Shown piece by piece: positions 5,289 through 7,288 of a stretch of 7,288 nucleotides of DNA. Origin of the DNA: Methanothrix sp. (lineage in GTDB: Archaea > Halobacteriota > Methanosarcinia > Methanotrichales > Methanotrichaceae). Under the pieces are notes generated by a model. The model did no database searches, was not told where the DNA came from, and saw nothing but the letters and a program-made list of their open reading frames with translations. Position numbers and translations under genes: made by a program. Each line of letters opens with the position of its first letter. Position 1 is the stretch's first letter. The stretch covers positions 1-7,288 of the forward strand of contig JAAZNX010000131.1 of the NCBI GenBank assembly GCA_012798025.1, read 5' to 3'.

Positions 5289-5818
5289 CAGAGCATCATC
5301 TAAAGACGCCGCTATCATTTGAAGACGTGCAAAAGCTCGCCCTAGGGGACGTGGTGTTCCTGAGCGGTCGCGTGTACACTGCCAGGGATAAGGCCCATGC
5401 GCTGATGCGCCAGAAGGGCTGTCCCGTATCACTGGAAGGCGCAGCTCTGTATCACTGCGGTCCTCTCATCCGAGAGGGCAAAGTTCTCTCAGCAGGGCCT
5501 ACCACAAGTGGCCGCATGGCTCGGTACACTGAAGAGATCCTCAGGCTGGGCGTCCGGGCGATAATCGGCAAAGGTGGAGTGCCAGGAGAGCCTTTCCGCA
5601 ACAGGGCAGTTTACCTGGCATTTCCTGGAGGCTGCGGCGCAGCTGCTGCCCTGCAGTTGAATGTGACAGGCGTACACTTGCAGGAGCTGGGGATGGCCGA
5701 GTCCCTTTGGGTATTTGAAGCAAAGAGCCTCGGCCCCATGATCGTCGCTATCGATACGCATGGAAATGATCTTTATCAGGAGGTGAGACGTTCAGCCATA
5801 GAGAGGACGAAAATTTGA
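5285..5818 (+). CDS. fumB: Fumarate hydratase class I, beta subunit (probable CTG start)
   Basis: This is the C-terminal half of class I fumarase, which forms the active enzyme with the alpha subunit. Signatures in order are HLKTPLSFEDVQKLALGDVV near the N-terminus, FLSGRVYTARDKAH, LYHCGPLI, SAGPTTSGRMARYTEEIL, IIGKGGVP, AFPGGCGAAAAL and near the end EAKSLGPMIVAIDTHGNDLY. The length of 177 residues is normal for a stand-alone beta subunit. Family members normally begin a few residues before 'LKTPL'. The only codon there is CTG at 5285, which overlaps the alpha stop as CTGA and sits six bases after GGAGGT. The frame is also open from a GTG at 5249, which would add twelve residues (MLGAPVRHGGDL) but lacks a ribosome site. 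I prefer CTG. The stop overlaps the next gene as TTGA. Confidence 0.9.
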   Translation: MTEHHLKTPLSFEDVQKLALGDVVFLSGRVYTARDKAHALMRQKGCPVSLEGAALYHCGPLIREGKVLSAGPTTSGRMARYTEEILRLGVRAIIGKGGVPGEPFRNRAVYLAFPGGCGAAAALQLNVTGVHLQELGMAESLWVFEAKSLGPMIVAIDTHGNDLYQEVRRSAIERTKI

Positions 5819-6447
5819 GGAGAGCTGCAACGGAGGCTCGATACCTGCTGGACCGCGGATATCCCAAAGGCTCAGCCCTGCGATTTGTCTCAGATCATCA
5901 CCGCTTGCCCCAAGAGCAGAGATATGTGCTAGTCAGGGTACTGGTTGCAGCTGAATTGGCCAGGTCGAGGATGTCAAAGATCGTGCCGCTCAAGGCGCTC
6001 AGGGGAAATGCGCTGTTCGTCGATGGGTACAACGTCCTCATCACAGCGGAGAGCTTGCTTGAGGGCAGCCCTGTATACCTGTGCGACGATGGCTTCTTGC
6101 GTGACACGCGGGGGATCTTCAAAAGATATACTGTATCTCATCTCACTGCCCAGGCCCTCTCTAGTATCCTGGATCTTTTGGTGCTTGCAGCTCCGGCCAG
6201 ATTGGAGATCTTACTGGACCAGCAGATTAGCCGCAGTGGCGAGCTTGCAGGTCAAATCAGGGGAATGATGGCCGAGCGCTGCCTTCCCGGAGCTGCTCGA
6301 ACTGCCAAGGATGTAGACCATCGGCTTAAGACCGCTGCGGCGATTGTGGCGAGTGGAGATGGAGATGTGATCGATGCAGCCTCTGCAGTTGTGGACCTTC
6401 CTGCAGAGATGGCAAGAATGCGGGGCTTAAAGTTGCTGCAGCTTTGA
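5815..6447 (+). CDS. DUF434 family protein with a possible PIN/NYN-like nuclease domain
   Basis: The 210-residue product starts at a TTG that overlaps the fumarase beta stop (TTGA), with GAGAGG eight bases upstream. The frame is open further upstream, so the start is slightly uncertain. Residues 1-55 match the DUF434 pattern (RYLLDRGYPKGSALRFVSDHHRL), a small helical module. Residues 60-210 fit the domain that usually follows it (DUF5616). It has a hydrophobic strand ending in D70 (NALFVDGYNVLIT), then LCDDGFLRDTRG (89-100), LEILLDQQIS (130-139), DVDHRLKT (166-173) and ASGDGDVIDAAS (179-190). Acidic residues after hydrophobic strands, and the VDGYNVL motif, resemble PIN/NYN RNase folds. A nuclease activity is therefore possible but not shown. 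It is the last gene of the operon, and its link to fumarase is unexplained. Confidence 0.8.
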   Translation: MRRAATEARYLLDRGYPKGSALRFVSDHHRLPQEQRYVLVRVLVAAELARSRMSKIVPLKALRGNALFVDGYNVLITAESLLEGSPVYLCDDGFLRDTRGIFKRYTVSHLTAQALSSILDLLVLAAPARLEILLDQQISRSGELAGQIRGMMAERCLPGAARTAKDVDHRLKTAAAIVASGDGDVIDAASAVVDLPAEMARMRGLKLLQL

Positions 6448-6463
6448 GATGCTCAATCGTCAT

Positions 6464-6516
6464 CTTTTTAAGGTACATTTAATTATTATACTATTGGGGT
6501 CGCAAAAAAGTTGCGA
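6464..6516 (+). promoter_or_regulatory. Promoter region and palindrome before the small secreted protein
   Basis: Two TATA-like stretches lie between the operon and the ATG at 6534: CTTTTTAAGG (6464-6473) and TTAATTATTATA (6479-6490). The second would place the transcription start near 6510. A perfect 6-bp inverted repeat, TCGCAA (6500-6505) and TTGCGA (6511-6516), straddles that position. It could be an operator for a dimeric repressor, or a leader hairpin if the first TATA box is used. Confidence 0.45.
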
Positions 6517-6533
6517 AGTAATGGTGAGTAGCA

Positions 6534-6983
6534 ATGAGAAAGAGAGCTCTAGCATTTGTAATTCTAGCCTTGTTGTTCAATGGTGGATTTGGACAGGCAA
6601 CTCATCCCATGTTCTTTCCGCTCAGCGAGCATACTATAGCTAGGGAGATCAGCGAGAATGGAATGCCGCTTTACAGAACGACCACCTTTACGGTTGATGA
6701 TACGCAGGTTGCTTCCTGGCTGCTGATATGGCGGGATGCCCAGGCGCACACTGTGGAGTGGAGATGGTATTATCCTGAGGGCAGAACCTATGCCAGGTCT
6801 TTTGGCAACATCCCGCCAATCGACGGATTCACTGGAATGTGGGCGGCACCTGTGTGGAGCTGTCTCAAGATCAAAGGGACAGATGTTGCTCGTCTGCCTG
6901 GTACCTGGAAGGTCGATGTGATAGTGGACTACAGAAAGGTCCTCACTGAGTACTTCACCATCAATGGCCGGCAGGCCTGCTGA
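6534..6983 (+). CDS. Small secreted beta-rich protein of unknown function
   Basis: The 149-residue product has GGTGAG (6523-6528) five bases before the ATG. Residues 1-20 form a signal peptide (MRKRALAFVILALLFNGGFG), leaving a mature chain starting QATHP. From about residue 48 it is rich in alternating hydrophobic and aromatic residues: TTTFTVDDTQVASWLLIW (50-66), TVEWRWYYPEGRTYARSF (73-90), WSCLKIKG (108-115) and LPGTWKVDVIVDYRKVLTEY (121-140), ending in FTING. The 'WxWyyPeG ... GtWkVdv ... FtI' layout recalls small Ig-like beta-sandwich domains of secreted bacterial and archaeal proteins. Two cysteines, C110 and the C-terminal C149, could form a disulphide. No catalytic motif is visible. 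It appears to be transcribed on its own. Confidence 0.75.
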   Translation: MRKRALAFVILALLFNGGFGQATHPMFFPLSEHTIAREISENGMPLYRTTTFTVDDTQVASWLLIWRDAQAHTVEWRWYYPEGRTYARSFGNIPPIDGFTGMWAAPVWSCLKIKGTDVARLPGTWKVDVIVDYRKVLTEYFTINGRQAC

Positions 6984-6993
6984 TTTGACAAAA

Positions 6994-7010
6994 CAGCAAG
7001 CGACTTGCTG
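6994..7010 (+). terminator. 7-bp hairpin after the small secreted protein, possible terminator
   Basis: CAGCAAG (6994-7000) and CTTGCTG (7004-7010) form a perfect 7-bp stem with a 3-base loop, eleven bases after the stop codon. No T run follows, so classic intrinsic termination is doubtful. It may instead stabilise the mRNA 3' end. Confidence 0.4.
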
Positions 7011-7087
7011 GCAGGCGGCTGCAAAAAGGATGGCTGATGGTAGCTTTGCTTCTATCGTATCTTTGCAGAAATGACCCTTGGATAATC

Positions 7088-7097
7088 ATATAAATTT
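7088..7097 (+). promoter_or_regulatory. TATA box of the glucose-6-phosphate isomerase gene
   Basis: ATATAAATTT is centred about 36 bases before the ATG at 7129, implying a transcription start near 7119 and a leader of about ten bases. No Shine-Dalgarno precedes the ATG. Confidence 0.6.
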
Positions 7098-7128
7098 GGA
7101 GATCACAGCAGTTTTGGTGCTTTCATAG

Positions 7129-7288
7129 ATGGATCTGGAATTTGGCAGCAAGAGGCGCAAGCCCGATATTCGCTATCTTTTCGATATGAAGGATGTGATC
7201 TTTGACCGGAATTGGCTTGAGGCTGCAGATAACATCGAGCTTTATTACATGTATCGCGACCTTTTTCTGAGCAGATCTGATGAGAAAA
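7129..7288 (+). CDS. pgi: Glucose-6-phosphate isomerase, archaeal cupin type (N-terminal 53 codons)
   Basis: The frame opens at the ATG at 7129 and runs off the window. It begins MDLEFGSKRRKPDIRYLFDM and continues KDVIFDRNWLEA and IELYYMYRDLF. This matches the N-terminus of the archaeal cupin-type phosphoglucose isomerases (PF06560), which typically show 'KPDVRxLxDMrDVlyD' and 'vYYMYRDv'. The enzyme interconverts glucose 6-phosphate and fructose 6-phosphate, and in methanogens serves gluconeogenesis or glycogen metabolism. The metal-binding cupin histidines lie beyond the window, so completeness is not testable. The gene has its own TATA box. Confidence 0.85.
   Translation, partial: MDLEFGSKRRKPDIRYLFDMKDVIFDRNWLEAADNIELYYMYRDLFLSRSDEK

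Noticed and set aside
6449..6643. A plus-strand frame overlapping the start of the small secreted protein
   Set aside because: It is in a different frame, its product is serine-rich without domain features, and the GGTGAG site and signal peptide support the ATG at 6534.

Overview
The window looks like chromosomal DNA of a methanogenic archaeon, most likely from the Methanosarcinales and plausibly Methanothrix (Methanosaeta). Supporting signs are archaeal BRE/TATA-type promoters about 25-30 bases before start codons (several apparently leaderless), T-rich terminators, a CbiA/CfbB-type corrinoid or F430 amidase, a two-subunit class I fumarase, archaeal DUF166 and DUF434 proteins, the start of an archaeal cupin-type glucose-6-phosphate isomerase, and secreted proteins rich in N-glycosylation sequons. 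The genus is inferred from gene content and style, not from a search.

Layout. Bases 1-126 carry the N-terminal end of an insertion-sequence transposase on the minus strand, preceded by a TATA box and by two inverted repeats, one of which covers its start codon. Bases 268-1434 hold two single-gene units on the minus strand, each with its own promoter and hairpin/T-run terminator. One encodes a secreted lamin-tail-domain protein. The other encodes a 72-residue secreted peptide made largely of a tandem N-x-S/T-hydrophobic tetrad. Bases 1468-2787 (minus) encode a full-length cobyrinate / Ni-sirohydrochlorin a,c-diamide synthase. Bases 2788-3753 are a poorly coding, partly AT-rich divergent spacer with the remains of a plus-strand gene (3109-3574) and the promoter region of the next operon.

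Bases 3754-6447 form a tight plus-strand operon: DUF166 protein, fumarase alpha, fumarase beta, DUF434 protein. All three junctions are 4-base stop/start overlaps of the form NTGA (ATGA, CTGA, TTGA). The fumarase pair interconverts fumarate and malate. The two conserved unknowns are translationally locked to it: a six-cysteine DUF166 protein and a DUF434 protein with a possible PIN/NYN-like acidic nuclease fold. After the operon come a small secreted beta-rich protein (6534-6983) and the first 53 codons of glucose-6-phosphate isomerase (7129 to the window edge).

The most interesting items are the tetrad-repeat peptide, the NTGA chain implying a CTG start for fumarase beta, the coupling of DUF166 and DUF434 to fumarase, and the hairpin over the transposase start codon, which may silence read-through transcripts. 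I saw no CRISPR array, tRNA, rRNA or recognisable defence system.
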